Shown here in pieces: positions 44,511-57,530 of a stretch of DNA of 64,000 nt. The stretch comes from Siphonodentalium dalli (lineage: Eukaryota; Mollusca; Scaphopoda; Gadilida; Siphonodentaliidae): assembly GCA_032622095.1 (NCBI GenBank), contig CP136067.1, positions 91,254,707 through 91,318,706 of the forward strand. The letters are read 5' to 3'. Positions within the stretch are counted from its first letter, which is position 1; every line of letters begins with the position of its first letter. The notes below the pieces were generated by a model, which was given only the letters and a program-made list of their open reading frames with translations, ran no database searches and was not told the DNA's origin. The translations under genes and the position numbers were made by a program.

Positions 44511-46097
44511 AGTGAAATGATGAGGATGGCAATGAAGTAGATTTTGATGGGATGCAGGGGTATTGTTATCAATGGAGTTGTTTTAGTATAATAGAACATT
44601 AAGGAAACTGATTGTGCAGCAATACAAGTTTATTCAAGGACAACAAACTAACTAAAGATAAAATACATGTATAGAAACACATGTAATATATAAATATATA
44701 AACTCATTAAACTGCATGGGTTAAAACTTACTGACAACAAGAGTTGGGTTAAAATTTTGATTAAAAAACACTTGCAAAGTCCCTCTTCATACATGTATAT
44801 GGTATGTTAGGCAAGTTACATGTACATGTAGTTGCAATGTATGCTAGTACCGGTACATGACATACCGGTGGACACAAAATTCATTATTTTAGTTCCAATG
44901 TCATTTACCAGAATACATGTACATGTTGTACCTTGCAACTACATCTACAGTGAGGTAGTTTTGTCTCATTTAAACTTTCTAAGTGGGTTTCTCCCTTTGA
45001 ATGACATAAACTAATGTGAGTATACACATGAGCTGTGGTGTGAAATACACACCAAAAAATTATTTCTTAGTCTGAGGACATGTTTCCTGTCATTATCTTA
45101 CTGCTTACAAATATAGATTTGTAATAATGTGCTGTAATGCTCCAGAAATAGTCATATTTTGTCCTGGTTCATAAGAACATATTATTTCTTAGTGTTAGAA
45201 GGACATGTTGTCTGATATTATTTGACTCATAAACCCCCAAATGTACATGTAAACAGAACATTCGGGAAAGAGACACACCATCTTTATCCTGTTTTATATC
45301 AGTACTAAGTAGCAATATTGATCAGATAGCAAAATATGCTATAAATAGATTTCAGATGGTAGAGATTAAACAATCACATTAATTGCACCAACTCGAAACA
45401 GTTAACATACCCTGTAGAATACAGACTATGATCAAGGAGGGTGTCACACACACCCCCACCCCGCTTTGGTATGTGATATTCAAGCCATTTTCAGGTGGTA
45501 TGCTATATACATGTACATACCCAATGTTATCTGGTACTAGGATTTCACACGGCAATATAACCGGCATTCACTATTCAGCAAAAAGGCTAGTATGCAGATA
45601 TAATAGCAGAAAATTATACAAATTTTGAGTATTTTCCAGCTTAAACAGACCCAAGTGATATATTTTTATCTAAGTAAGTCTAATGGCTCTTGATATGTTG
45701 ATGTTTTGGATACTATTTCAGCAAATGTGAGAAAAGGTGGCTTCTTTGGGGCATCAGCTTGTCTGAAAAATATATCAAGGTCCCCTAAATCCGATACTAC
45801 ATTTCAGAACAATCCAACCAGTGTCCCATGAAATGGTGGATAATAAACTATCATACCAAATTTGATTCAGATTTGATCACACAAACTAAAATTATGATGC
45901 GGAAACCAGAAATTAACAAGATTCTAAGTCGAAAAAGGGCCATAACTCTCGCAAAAATGAGCGGAGCACACCCATATTCGAACTTGACCTGTATGTTGGT
46001 CTGATAAACTTACATACCACATTTGGTTCAGATATGATCACACAAACTGAAGTTATCATCCGGAAACCTACAATTTTCAAAGTTTAAATGTCTATTA

Positions 46098-46475
46098 GGC
46101 GACACCAATTTTTAAGTCTGGTTTACGAACATGTGGGCTGATGTGGGGAGAAAAAAAGTAGATGCAGGAGGGGAAAAAAATAAAAATAAAAAAAATTGTC
46201 CCCCCCAATTTATATCAAGTAAATCTTGAAATTTTACAAAAATTGTGAAAAAAAACTTTTCGAATGAAATTCTGAACCAAACAAGACATTTCTTGTCATG
46301 AAATACATGAAAATATGGATCTGCAAATGATCATAAGCAGAACCGGATGCGACAGCACATGAAAATCAGTACGCGTGTAAAATAATTTGGGACAAAAAAG
46401 TAAAAACAAATTTCATGAAATGGAAAAAAAGTTGTAGGAGGTGTTCGTAAACCGGACTTAAAAATTGGTGTCGCC
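46098..46475. mobile_element. PIF/Harbinger-like MITE, copy 2a
   Basis: Duplicate of 33901-34289, TTA-flanked, 11 bp shorter through an internal deletion. Confidence 0.8.
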
Positions 46476-46509
46476 TTATGTGTATATAACTCATATAGCT
46501 AACTATTAA

Positions 46510-47440
46510 AGGTGCTCAATCAGATTCGATGGTCCCCATATAATTAGATTCCAACAACAACATTTTTTTTAGAAATGCTGCTTCAGTAATATCAGAATCG
46601 ATTAATTGCCCAAAAATAATGCTAACCACTGTCAACTACATGTATAGTATAAAATCGCCTGATACGTTATATTTATCAACATGCTGTTCGACGAAGTTTG
46701 ACCTTATTATCAACACAAAGCCTCTTCATTTTAGAGTTATCCATCTTCATCCGCAATTTGGTCTGAGACCGTCGGCTCGTCAAATTTTTCTGGGCCACTA
46801 TTAAGTATCGATGGTGATAAATATTAAAATTTCAAAAATTGATATCTAATAACTCTGAGCTTTGATACATGTAGGTGGGTCCCTCGACTTGATTAAAATA
46901 TTTTTACCCCCCCCGATTCCATATACATGTATATGTAAATAGCAAATGAGGGGCACTTAATCGGATTATGCATCTTTAAACTGTATTTGAATTTAAAGAT
47001 GCATAATCTGATTAAGGGCCCCCTGAATTAATGCTCGCACATTACTCTTTATTTGGACTTGGGGGGTAAAAGATATTTGGTACGAGTCGAGGAACCCACC
47101 ACCTATCAAAGCTCAGAGTTATTAGATATCAATTTTTGAAATATACTATTTTTCACGATCAAGAATCAATAGTGGCCCACGGTCTCCGACCAAATTTCAG
47201 ATGAAGATGGATAACTCTAAAATCAAGAGGCTTTCTGTTGATAATAAGGCCAAATTTTGTAGAACAACATGTTGATAAATAACATATGTCAGGCAATTGT
47301 ATACTTTAGTTGACAGTGGTTAGCATTATTTTAGGGCAATTAATCAATTCTGATAACGTAACTGAAGCAGCCTTTCTAAATACAAATGTATGATGTTGGA
47401 ATCTGATTATATGGGTATCATCGAACCGGATTGAGTACCT
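46510..47440. mobile_element. TTAA-flanked foldback element, copy 2
   Basis: Duplicate of 34324-35259, flanked by TTAA at 46506-46509 and 47441-47444. Confidence 0.8.
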
Positions 47441-48047
47441 TTAAAATGAACTGTATCCAGTATAAACATGTTAAACCTGATAATTAATTAGAGCATGCAG
47501 TCCCTGTTGACATGCGGTATCCGCTGGTAATCTTACCACAGTAATATGTGTTAACTGTGATAACCAAGTTAATTGTTTTTACCACAAAAATTCTGAATTC
47601 TATCTAGACATTTTGAAACAATAAAAAAAAATTCTGGTGTGATTACAATGTCAACTTTAAAACAAAATTCATATAAACATAGAAAAATACAGCCTAACTG
47701 CAAATGTGAGGTGGACCACATTCTGCGGCGGTATAACTGACTGCGGTTGATCGCATGAACACGCCTGAATACTGCAGTAATACCCGAGTAATATAAGGCG
47801 AGTTGATTAATTAAAGCATAGCTGTAATTTTACATGTATGTTCTATAGACTTTGTTGGGAAAGAGAATATAGCTGTGCGACAATGTTAATCCTGATGAGC
47901 TAAGTTAGAAATTTTTCAATCGAAACCTCATAAAAAAAAATATAAATTCAGTTCTCAATTTTCGAACACTTCTAGGAAATTGTTCAAAAATATTGTTAAA
48001 AGATGCCCATTCGATTTGACACTGTAAATATACCCTGTTCAAGTGTT

Positions 48048-48155
48048 CCTGCTAATGTGCTATGATGCGGTTGGGTCCTGCTTAATTGCTATGAATTGCA
48101 CTACCCGCATCATAGCAATTCAGCAGGACCACCAGCATCATAGCATATTAGCAGG
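48048..48155. repeat. Nested four-arm hairpin, copy 2
   Basis: Duplicate of 35867-35974 with no change seen. Confidence 0.8.
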
Positions 48156-48581
48156 ACCACTTGGCCAGTGGTAAAATAGTTTGTTTTCCATACGGATATG
48201 TGTTTTCAAATAATCATGTAATGATATCTAACATACATGTATATGATCCCATTTATAGGTTTTATTCATCACGGCCAGATAAACTTTGTATACAGACAGT
48301 TTTACCAAACTTAGAATTTTTATTAGGTGCTTTCATTGTAGCTGTAATTACTAGTATTAAAAGAGTGCTCAATAAAGTTTGTTTTATCATTTATGCTCAT
48401 TTGGAATTTGGATGCTATTTAATTCTGTTTATCTATATAATTGGCTGCACTGCTAAATTTTGACTCATTTCAGTCATTTGATGTCAGTACATGTAGTTGT
48501 CCATCGAAATGGCGAACACAACCAAAGACAAATTACAAGAGGAAAGACAACAAATACATTTGATGTGCACTAAAACAGATA

Positions 48582-48746
48582 CAGTAGTGCCCTAAGAAAT
48601 CGACCCCTTAACCACAGCAGAATTATGTGTAACTTTCAGGATTTAGTCGGATATATGGCTTGTTGCCATTCATCGGAAAGCTCTCCCCGAGTTTAATACC
48701 CGTAATTCTGCTGTGGTTAAGGAGTCGATTAATTAGAGCATTACTG
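48582..48746. mobile_element. CAGT/TA foldback MITE, copy 2a
   Basis: Duplicate of 36401-36565. Confidence 0.8.
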
Positions 48747-50246
48747 TAGTTACAAATGTATGTCTAGCCTCCTGTTGTGTCACTAATAAGATCTTTAATT
48801 CACATACGGTACACATGTACATGTACATGTACTATATACCCGTTCAAGCGTTTACAAGTGTCAGTCATCGAGAAACTGACCAAAAGTTTTGGTAGTATAT
48901 AATATAGGCTAGCACTGCACTTGGGCTACATGTACATGTACTGTAAGTGATTATAATGTACTATTTTTATATTCTGCTGTGAAAGTGTTGCTGAATGAAA
49001 TTTAAGTTTACCCCAATATTCTAAGTCCGCTCGACTAAGATGGGTTTTTTCTCGAAAACTGATATCTGAATATACATGACTTTTTGTACGTCTTCCACTG
49101 GTTGGTATTCCCTCTAAAATGACTAATTTTAACTGATTAGATTAGCCCTGGTATGGAAAACTCTAACTGTTATAGCCCGATGAGCGGTTTACTGCCAACA
49201 GCGGTGATGATATGATGACCAGCGTTGTGCATGGCATATGTTGTTCCAGGTAAGAATGCTACCATACATTCCAAACATTCATTAAATATCTTATTAATAG
49301 TAACCCAAACTACACAAGAGACTAGTATAACTAAGATTGGGCTCGATTAATGATGTGACACTTTCAGTACTTCATTTACTAGTAGCCTGGTACTGGTGGG
49401 CCTGGCTACAGATACTTGTTTGGCGTGTTTGAGGCCTGTGGCACAAGGGCAGCAGAATCAATTAAAATTTCTCTTATTGTAGTGTAGTACATGTACATGA
49501 ATAGTACCGGTAGTACAGCACACAAAGAGGTATATAGTACCGGCACATGTACATGTATTCTCTCTGTTTTCACACATGTTTTTTTTCAATTTAACAACAT
49601 GAGTCTTTTATGACACATACATGTACTAAAGTGAAAGTAGGCCTACATGTATATAATGTGCACCCAGTATACCGGTACATGTACTGATATATTACATTGC
49701 AATACAGTCCGAGTACAATGATATAGCAAAATTATGCATAGTAGAATAACAACCTTTTGTACACACAGTCCTGACAATGATATACCGGGATATCATGGTG
49801 ATAGTTCATACATTTGGAATTACCGAATACCTGAGTTTGTGGATAGACCGCTTCATGCGATGTTTATGTGAATTTTTATTTTTAAGTCGGCATTGCATAC
49901 GGTAGTCCTATAAACCACACCAGAGAATAGCAATTGTCGGTCAGTGACCAACTTCTTATGTTTATGCAATCGATACAATCCGGTTCTGCTTTTGATGTCC
50001 AGTTCGATATTTGTGGTGTGTTCTTGTGCAAAAATATAATTCTAACTAATGCGCCAAAAATCAGGTTTATAAATTTATCCATTCTTGAGCAAGAGCAACT
50101 CGTAAAACTTGTATGGTATAACATTCCAAACTGAGTATTTCTGCTATCAAACCATATGATAATAATGTTGAACCGGACATTCGAAATCTGAACCGCATTT
50201 ATGGATTGCAGCACGTGATGTTGAATAAACAGTTATAGAGGATATA

Positions 50247-50463
50247 CAGTAATGCTCTAATTAATCGACTCCTTAACTACAGCAGAATTATGGGTAACTT
50301 TTCAGGATTTAGTCGGAAATATGGGTTGATGCCATTCATCGGAAAGCTCTCGGTGAGAGCTTTCCGATGAATGGCAACAAGCCATATTTCGGACTAAATC
50401 CTGAAAAGTTACCCATAATTCTGCTGTAGTTAAGGAGTCGATTAATTAGCTCTAGAATTACTG
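50247..50463. mobile_element. CAGT/TA foldback MITE, copy 2b
   Basis: Duplicate of 38065-38281; near-perfect palindrome. Confidence 0.9.
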
Positions 50464-52202
50464 TAACATGGTTTATAATATACAAATGTATACTGTATGG
50501 GAAACATCAGAGGTTTACAAAGTAATAAAAACAGTTGATTTGTTCTTTATTCTTGTGGTTATATACACGTACATACATGTATTCTAAAAATAAATGTCCT
50601 TCACAACGTGGATCAATGAAATGTGGTTGTTGCATTTAAAATGCATTGAGGGTGCATTGTGTCACGCCACTTTGTAAATGCCTTAATGACAGCATTTAAA
50701 TTAAATGCACTGCATTGGGAATAATCGCAGTCGCATTGAAATTACCGATCATTGCGCCGAAAAAGTATACTAGTATGAACACCCAAATAACGATACGATA
50801 GTGTATTTTGCAATTTTGGTTATATTTTTGTTTAATTTAAATTCACATCTGAATAATTCTGTGTTATTTTCCCACTCCTGGTGTACATGTATATGTTCGG
50901 AATCGGACATTCATGATGTATTTTTCCATTCAAAATGGAATAAACATAAATAAACACTGTTGACATTAATTGTTTTATAATCAGAATCTGAGACTCATGA
51001 TTCTCATTTTGATTCTAGTAAAAAGTCTTGATTCCCTGTAGAAAGTGAAACACTAACATTTTGATTATTGCCAAAAATCTGATGGACTTTAAGGCCTGCA
51101 TCAAGACATTTGTTTGTGAATAAATCAAGGTAAATGTGTTAAAATATGAACGCATTTACAAATGCGTTGCTCCAAAATCGCAAAGTAGATTTGAACATGT
51201 GGTCGCTTTTCTAAGAAATTTGTGAGTGGTCTGTACATGTACATACATGTAAGTTACTTGACCAATTACACAAGGAGTCGATGGACACAATCAATGAGGA
51301 CGTTTGTACTAAAAAATATTTTTTTACGCAAGGAACGAACGAACACAAGGCCACTTTCTTAATTTATATTATGAGCCAACAAGACAGATCGTAAATCGCT
51401 GTTATATGACAATACATGTATATGTGGCCATCATAATGGTCGACAGGCATGACGCCAACAAAAACCAATCTGTCAGGCCAATATAAAGAAGTCGCGACTT
51501 ATTGCTGGTGGAACCTATTAAAGGCATCGTTCCATTTCGTTAATAACAACTTACATGTAACATTCACCTCCACCTCTTTACTCTTGGGCTCCAAATAAAT
51601 ATGTATGCACCAGCTGCATCCGCGTTTATTATTTTTCTTGGGAAATCCCCCCCCCTGCACAGTGCTTATTTGGGTCTGCACGTTTATTAATATTTTGAAG
51701 CTATGAAAATTTAAATCAGCACGCACAAATTCAAGATTTCTATATGATTCAGATGTAAAAATGATCAACACGTCTACATTAGTTACTAGCTAAACAAGAC
51801 ATTTTGTCATATGTTTATACTTTACTGTGAAATTGCGTTTCTTCCGTTCTCCATGAACGGATTCTCAAAATGTTTGGTTTTCCAAAAAACAAGGATTCGA
51901 ACTGTCTGAACTGAACTCCATGCGTTTGTTTAAATAGATGAATAAATAATGGGAAAGACATACAATCCTAGTTCATAATGAATTTAAGTATATAAATATA
52001 AATAATAAACGGCGGATTCAACGTGGTCATGGGTTTTGACCGCGTTAAAAAAATCACCAAACTCTGCATGAACCCCGAAGTTTGCTGTACTTTTATTAAC
52101 TTTCAACGGAATCCCCCCCGCACTATTATTTGGGCCTGCACTTTTATTTGGAGCCTGAGAGTAAGTTGCATTGACATTTATTTTCACGAATTACCATGCT
52201 AA

Positions 52203-52859
52203 AGGCCAAAGAAAAAAGATTGTATGTTTCCGGTAAAAAAATTTAGGGTAGGTAGGTAGGGAATTTTTTTTATTTTATTTTATTTTGATATTTTTTATCC
52301 AGCTGCAGAAATATTGAACTACCTCGACCAAAGTGACATAAAATGCCAACCCGTGCCATGGGGAAAGTATTACTTGATCAACACAGTGGAAATATACATT
52401 AAGATTGATAAAAAATCAAACTTACTTCATGCTTACGTATGTTTTTTATTATATCTAATACCACATTTTCATAAATTTGGCTATAAACTTGGTACAAAAT
52501 TGATGTCACTAACTTTTTATAAGAATTTTACCAATAATACCGCCATTATACCGTACATGTATTGTGACGATTACATCCCATTGTCTGGGGGTAGCCAGTA
52601 CACCCACCGAGCATGCCTGGTTTTTGGAAACAGTAGCTACTAGTACATGTATATATACAGATACACACCCACCATGTCTGTTGATAGTGTTCCATAAGTC
52701 CCAAACAAGACATAAAGCAGGCAGGAGATCCACTCTCAGGAAATTAAAATTGCGAAAATTTTGACTTTTTCTCAAAATATCAATAAAAAGTTTAGGGTCG
52801 GCGGGTTATTTTCAGGGTCGGTCGATGTACGGAAACATAGTATCTTTTTTCTTTGGCCT
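52203..52859. mobile_element. GGCCAAAGAAAAAAGAT inverted-repeat element, copy 2
   Basis: Duplicate of 40021-40677. Confidence 0.7.
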
Positions 52860-53044
52860 AAGGAACATTGCAACTGGTTTGAAGTAACATGACCGCGTTG
52901 CGTCAACACTGGAACTGCATTGATGGTAATTTTCAACATGGTCTCACTGAGGTTCTATCAAATATAAATACTAGTATGGTTGAGGCCAACTTGAGGGAGA
53001 CAATTATTTTGAGAATATGTGATCCTGTGTTAACATGAGCCTAA

Positions 53045-53423
53045 GGCGACACCAATTTTTAAGTCTGGTTTACGAACACCTCCTACAACTTTGTTTCCAT
53101 TTCATGAAGAAAAAAATTAACTTTTTTTGTCCCAAAATATTTTACACGCGTACTGATTTTCATGTGCTGTCGCATCCGGTTCTGCTTATGATCATTTACA
53201 GATCCATATTTTCATGTATTTCATGACAAGATATGTCTTGTTTGGTTTGAACAGAATTTCATTCAAAAACATTTTTTCACAATTTTTGTAAAATTTATGT
53301 AAAATTCCACGATTTACTTGATATAAATTGGGGGGACAATCTTTTTTATTTTTATTTTTTTCCCTCCTGCATCTACTTTTTTTCTCCCCACATCGTAAAC
53401 CAGACTTAAAAATTGGTGTCGCT
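53045..53423. mobile_element. PIF/Harbinger-like MITE, copy 2b
   Basis: Duplicate of 40863-41240, TAA-flanked. Confidence 0.8.
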
Positions 53424-54188
53424 TAAATATCATCTGATGGAGTCAAAATCATTGAACCGTCACTTATGCATGCACATGTTGTCTTGATGTTGAGTCTGGC
53501 TTTCATCATTTTCATTAGTTTTACTGTTAATATCCACCAAAGGTTGAGGTGTTATGGAGCAACTGTATGGCATCGTATACTGTTATCTTCCGAGTAAATA
53601 TGGAGTCTCTAATTCTTTTATCAGTCACGCATCTACTCATCAAATAGTATAATCCTTAAATATTTGTAGTCCAGGTGATCTCGACTGCACAGTACATGTA
53701 TAAGCATTCATCTGTGCACAGTGTGTTTTAAATTTTTTTGCCGTGTAACAACTGTTGTCCCAAGTTTCAATGCCTTGTCCTCCTGGTATGTAGGGATTAC
53801 CAATTTACCATTGCCGTGTTTTAATTTGCAATTTTTATGATGACGCTCACTAAGCTTGTTGATAATTTTCTTTGTCGTGTAACAACTGTTGTACCAAGTT
53901 TCTACGCCGCGTCCTCCTGGTATTTAGGGATTACCGGTGCCTTTAATAGCGTCAGATGCATCATTGCCAGTTAATGTACATTAGAGTGGAACTGAATTAA
54001 CAATGTCACATTGACACAGTACTCAGTTAAGACCAGTAAAACAGCAAAAGTAGTATTATTGTACAGCAGGCTTATCACTATCAGTACTTACTACATGTAC
54101 TGACCCCTTACTATCGTGGATCAATCTGAATCTGAATGGTTACGCTGCAGATCCCAATTATGGTAATTTCGCAGCGGGCGAGAGAGTC

Positions 54189-54698
54189 TCAGATCTTTTC
54201 CTTCAGCGCACTCTTGAAGGAATCCACAGGCTGTTGTTGTAGGATTAAGGATTCCTCCAGCTGATTCCAGTCGCATATACATGTAGTTCGAACAAATGTG
54301 GAATTAGCGAACTGAGCTGACACGTATGGTATAGCCTCGTAGCACTGACTGTTGTTCCTTTAAAGTAGGTGCCGAGGAATTTGGCTGGTGACGTAGCCTG
54401 TCAGAACTTTGCTCTGCGATCTAAGACGCCTTGTTTCGGGTGTAAAGTATTGATTAGGTGGTATAGCCGGGACCAATCCACCCACCACCTTACTCATGAA
54501 TCCCAGCCGATTTATTTTCCGCCGTTTCTACAATGTTGGTAAATCTAGCTCGTAGAGGATCTTGGTCATATATCCATCTTCTTTGCTCTTATAGTCTCTT
54601 TTAATGAAACGGGCTGCTCTACGCTGGATTCTTTCCAGCTTGTCGATGTAATTTTGTTGGTAAGGGGTCCCAGATGGTGTCTGCGTAGTCCATGATCT
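54189..54698 (-). pseudogene. LINE reverse transcriptase C-terminal fragment, dead, copy 2
   Basis: Duplicate of 42006-42515 with the same frameshift. One of the two internal stops differs: the sequence around 54364 reads AAAGTAGG rather than AAATTAGG, so a TAA present in copy 1 is absent here. Confidence 0.8.
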
Positions 54699-55422
54699 TC
54701 AAACTTCTCAATTCTTCTTCTTCTGGACAGGTGCATTATGAGCAGGCCACTGGCACTACATCATGATTGTACCGGTACCACAAATTCAATTTTGAGAAAA
54801 TATTCTGGTTATGGCCAGGTAGCTGAGGTACTGTTCAATACTATAGTTGATCCGTTTCGTTATCGTAGCTTAATTCTTACTGTTCCGGGAATTGAAATAT
54901 TTTTTGTCACATGAAATTCACTCTTTTTCGATATTTGCGCACATCCATGGGGATAAATCGGCGAATCTTATATATAAGTCCACAGTTTATCCGTTTGTAG
55001 CCAATACACCATTTCCTTCTGTCAATCCGCGTTGATTCGCGACAAAATTAACTCAAAATACCACAAGGAATTATCCGCGCTTCATTTTGAAGAACGATAA
55101 CTAAAAGTTAAGATTGTAATGAAACGAAACGAATTTTGAAACACAATAATTGTATTCACTAATATTTTCCTGTTGGTATATGGTCTACTATAGTATATGC
55201 AATCATTTATTTGAAATAATAAGTATCACTTAGAGAATAATTCTTACTGATAATTAGAAATCTCTTTATTTTGTATCCCTTTAATATTAAATAATGGCCC
55301 TGAAAATTGTCTGTTTGTCAGTTTAATGTTCACTAATTATAGCTAGGCTGTTAGATAAAGTATGATATTGCTTCATTTGTCCGGGGTAGTGTATTGTCAT
55401 ACTGTCATAATAAACTTCAAGT

Positions 55423-57205
55423 AATAAGGTAACTACTCGTCAATGATGCTTGAATACATAAATGATTAATAAGGTAACAACTACCCGTCAATGATCGACG
55501 TCTTAATATAGAAAGGTTTTATAAGGTAACTAACTACACGGAAATGATACTTATTATAGAAGGTTAATAATTTAACTTCTTGTCAATGATGCTTTAATAT
55601 AGAAAGGGTTAATAAGGTAACTACCCGTCAATAATGCTTTAGTGTAGAAATGGTTACTAAGGTAACTACATGTCAATGATGCTTTAATAAAGAAAGGGTT
55701 AATAAGATAAAGTTCTACACGTCAATGATGCTTAAATATAGAAAGGGCTAATAGGGTAACTACACGTCAATGATGTTTTGATATAGAAGGGGTTAATATG
55801 GTAATTACACGCCAATGGTGCTTTAATATAGAAAGGGTTAATATGGTAACTACCGTCCATGATGCTTTAATATATAACTGGCTACTATGATAACTACATG
55901 TCAATGATGCTTTATTGTAGAAAGGGTTAATAATGTAACTAATCACCAATGATACTCATTATAAAAAGGGTTAATAAGGTAACTGCCTGTCAATTATTGC
56001 TTCAACGTAGAAAGGGTTAATAAGGTAATTACACGCCAATGGTGCTTTAATATATAAAGGGTTAATATGGTAACAATCAGTCAATGATGCTTTAATATAG
56101 AAAGTGTTATAATATGGTAACTGCACGTCAATGATGCTTTGATACAAAAATGGTTAATAAGGTAATTACCCGTCAATGGCGCTTTAATATAGAAATGGTT
56201 TATAATGTAACTACTCACCAATGATACTTAGTATAGAAAGGGTTGTTTAATGTAACTCCGGTCAATTAATGCTTTAATATAGAAAAGGTTAATAAGGTAA
56301 CTACACGCCAATGATACTTAGTATAGAAAGGGTTGGTAAGGTAACTACACGACAATGATACTTTAGTATATAGAGGGTTAATTAGGCAACTACCCGTCAA
56401 CGATGCTTTAATATAGAAAGGGTTAACTTGGTAACTACACGTCAATGATATTTTAATAAAGAAAGTGCTAATAAGGTAACTACATGTCAATGCTGCTTTA
56501 ATACAGAAATGGTTAATAAGGTAACTTCACGTCAATGATGCTTTAATATAGAAAGGGTTAATACTGTAACTACTCACCAATGATACTTAGTATAGAACGG
56601 GTAAATAAGATAACTACCCAGCAATAATGATGCTTTAATATAGAGAGGGTTATAATAAGGTAACTACACGTCAATGATGCTTTAATAAACAAATGGTTAA
56701 TAAGGTAACTACCCGCCAATGGCGCTTTAATATAGAAAGGGTTAATAATGCAACTACTCACCAATGATACTTAGTATAGAAAGGGTTAATAAGGTAACTA
56801 CCTGTCAATTAATGCTTTAATATAGAAAGGGTTAATAAGGTAACTACACGCCAACGGTACTTAGTATAGAAAGGGTTAATACGGTAACTATATACGACAA
56901 TGATACTTTGATATATACAGAGTTAAGGAGCCAACTACCCGTCAATGATGCTATACTATAGAAAGGGTTAACATTGTAACTACACATCAATGATATTTTA
57001 ATATAGAAAGGGTTAATAAGGTAACTACGCGTCAATGATGCTTTAATAAAGAAAGGGTTAATAAGGTAACTTCACATCAATGGTGCTTTAATATAGAAAG
57101 GGTTAATAATGTAACTACTCACCAATGTTACTTAGTATAGAAAGGGTTAATAAGGTAACTACACGCCAATGGTGCTGTAATATAGAAAGGGTTAATAAGG
57201 TGACT
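55423..57205. repeat. 45-bp minisatellite, full array
   Basis: About 40 units. The first 790 bp duplicate 43250-44041 and the rest (56210-57205) is present only once, showing where the original array continued. ORFs of 60-74 codons on the minus strand are periodic artefacts. Confidence 0.9.
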
Positions 57206-57530
57206 TCAATGCAGATTATACAGTTTAACAAAATACCACAGGTGTATATATCCGGGTGAACACTGTAGTAAATACCTGTCGAAACCCTGGTGTAAATACC
57301 TGGGTGTAAATACCTGGTGTAAATACCTGGGTGTAAATCCGTAAAAACCCGGGTAAACTGGGGTTTATACCTAACATATATAGAAAACACCTGGGTAAAT
57401 CTATATAAATCCCTGATTTACCTGGGTGTAACCTGGGTGTGACCTGGGTGGAACCAGGGTAAAACCTATATGTACCGGGGTATACCTAGGTAAACACCAA
57501 TATTTACCCAGGTACATTTTTATATGGGCG
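57206..57530. repeat. Right CCTGGGTAAA tract and terminal inverted repeat
   Basis: Irregular TACCTGGGTGTAAATACC units change orientation around 57360 and end in the 29-bp terminal repeat at 57502-57530. The 91- and 70-codon ORFs are repeat shadows. Confidence 0.75.

Larger units (their letters stand above)
44042..56209. repeat. 12.2 kb tandem duplication, copy 2
   Basis: Repeats 31846-44041 directly. Its own internal elements are the minisatellite 44042-44510, MITEs 46098-46475 and 53045-53423, foldbacks 46510-47440, 48582-48746 and 50247-50463, hairpin 48048-48155, inverted-repeat element 52203-52859, dead RT 54189-54698 and the 45-bp array from 55423. Notable differences are a shorter C tract at 46906 (compare 34721), a 12-bp deletion near 46237 and an 18-bp deletion near 55121. 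Confidence 0.95.
31524..57530. mobile_element. 26 kb segment bounded by 29-bp inverted repeats
   Basis: CGCCCATATAAAAATGTACC continuing with TGGGTAAAT at 31524-31552 is exactly the reverse complement of 57502-57530. Both ends then pass into different CCTGGGTAAA-rich tracts (31553-31845 and 57240-57500). I infer one large element, or two related ends in inverted orientation, lying inside the lectin intron. No target duplication is evident and no transposase or polymerase ORF is visible inside, so any mobilisation would be non-autonomous. About 12.2 kb of its length is an internal duplication, implying an original of about 13.8 kb. Confidence 0.55.

Noticed and set aside
43250-57205. Regular 45-bp repeats resembling a CRISPR array
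   Set aside because: Units are contiguous and degenerate with no unique spacers, no leader and no cas genes, in an animal genome.
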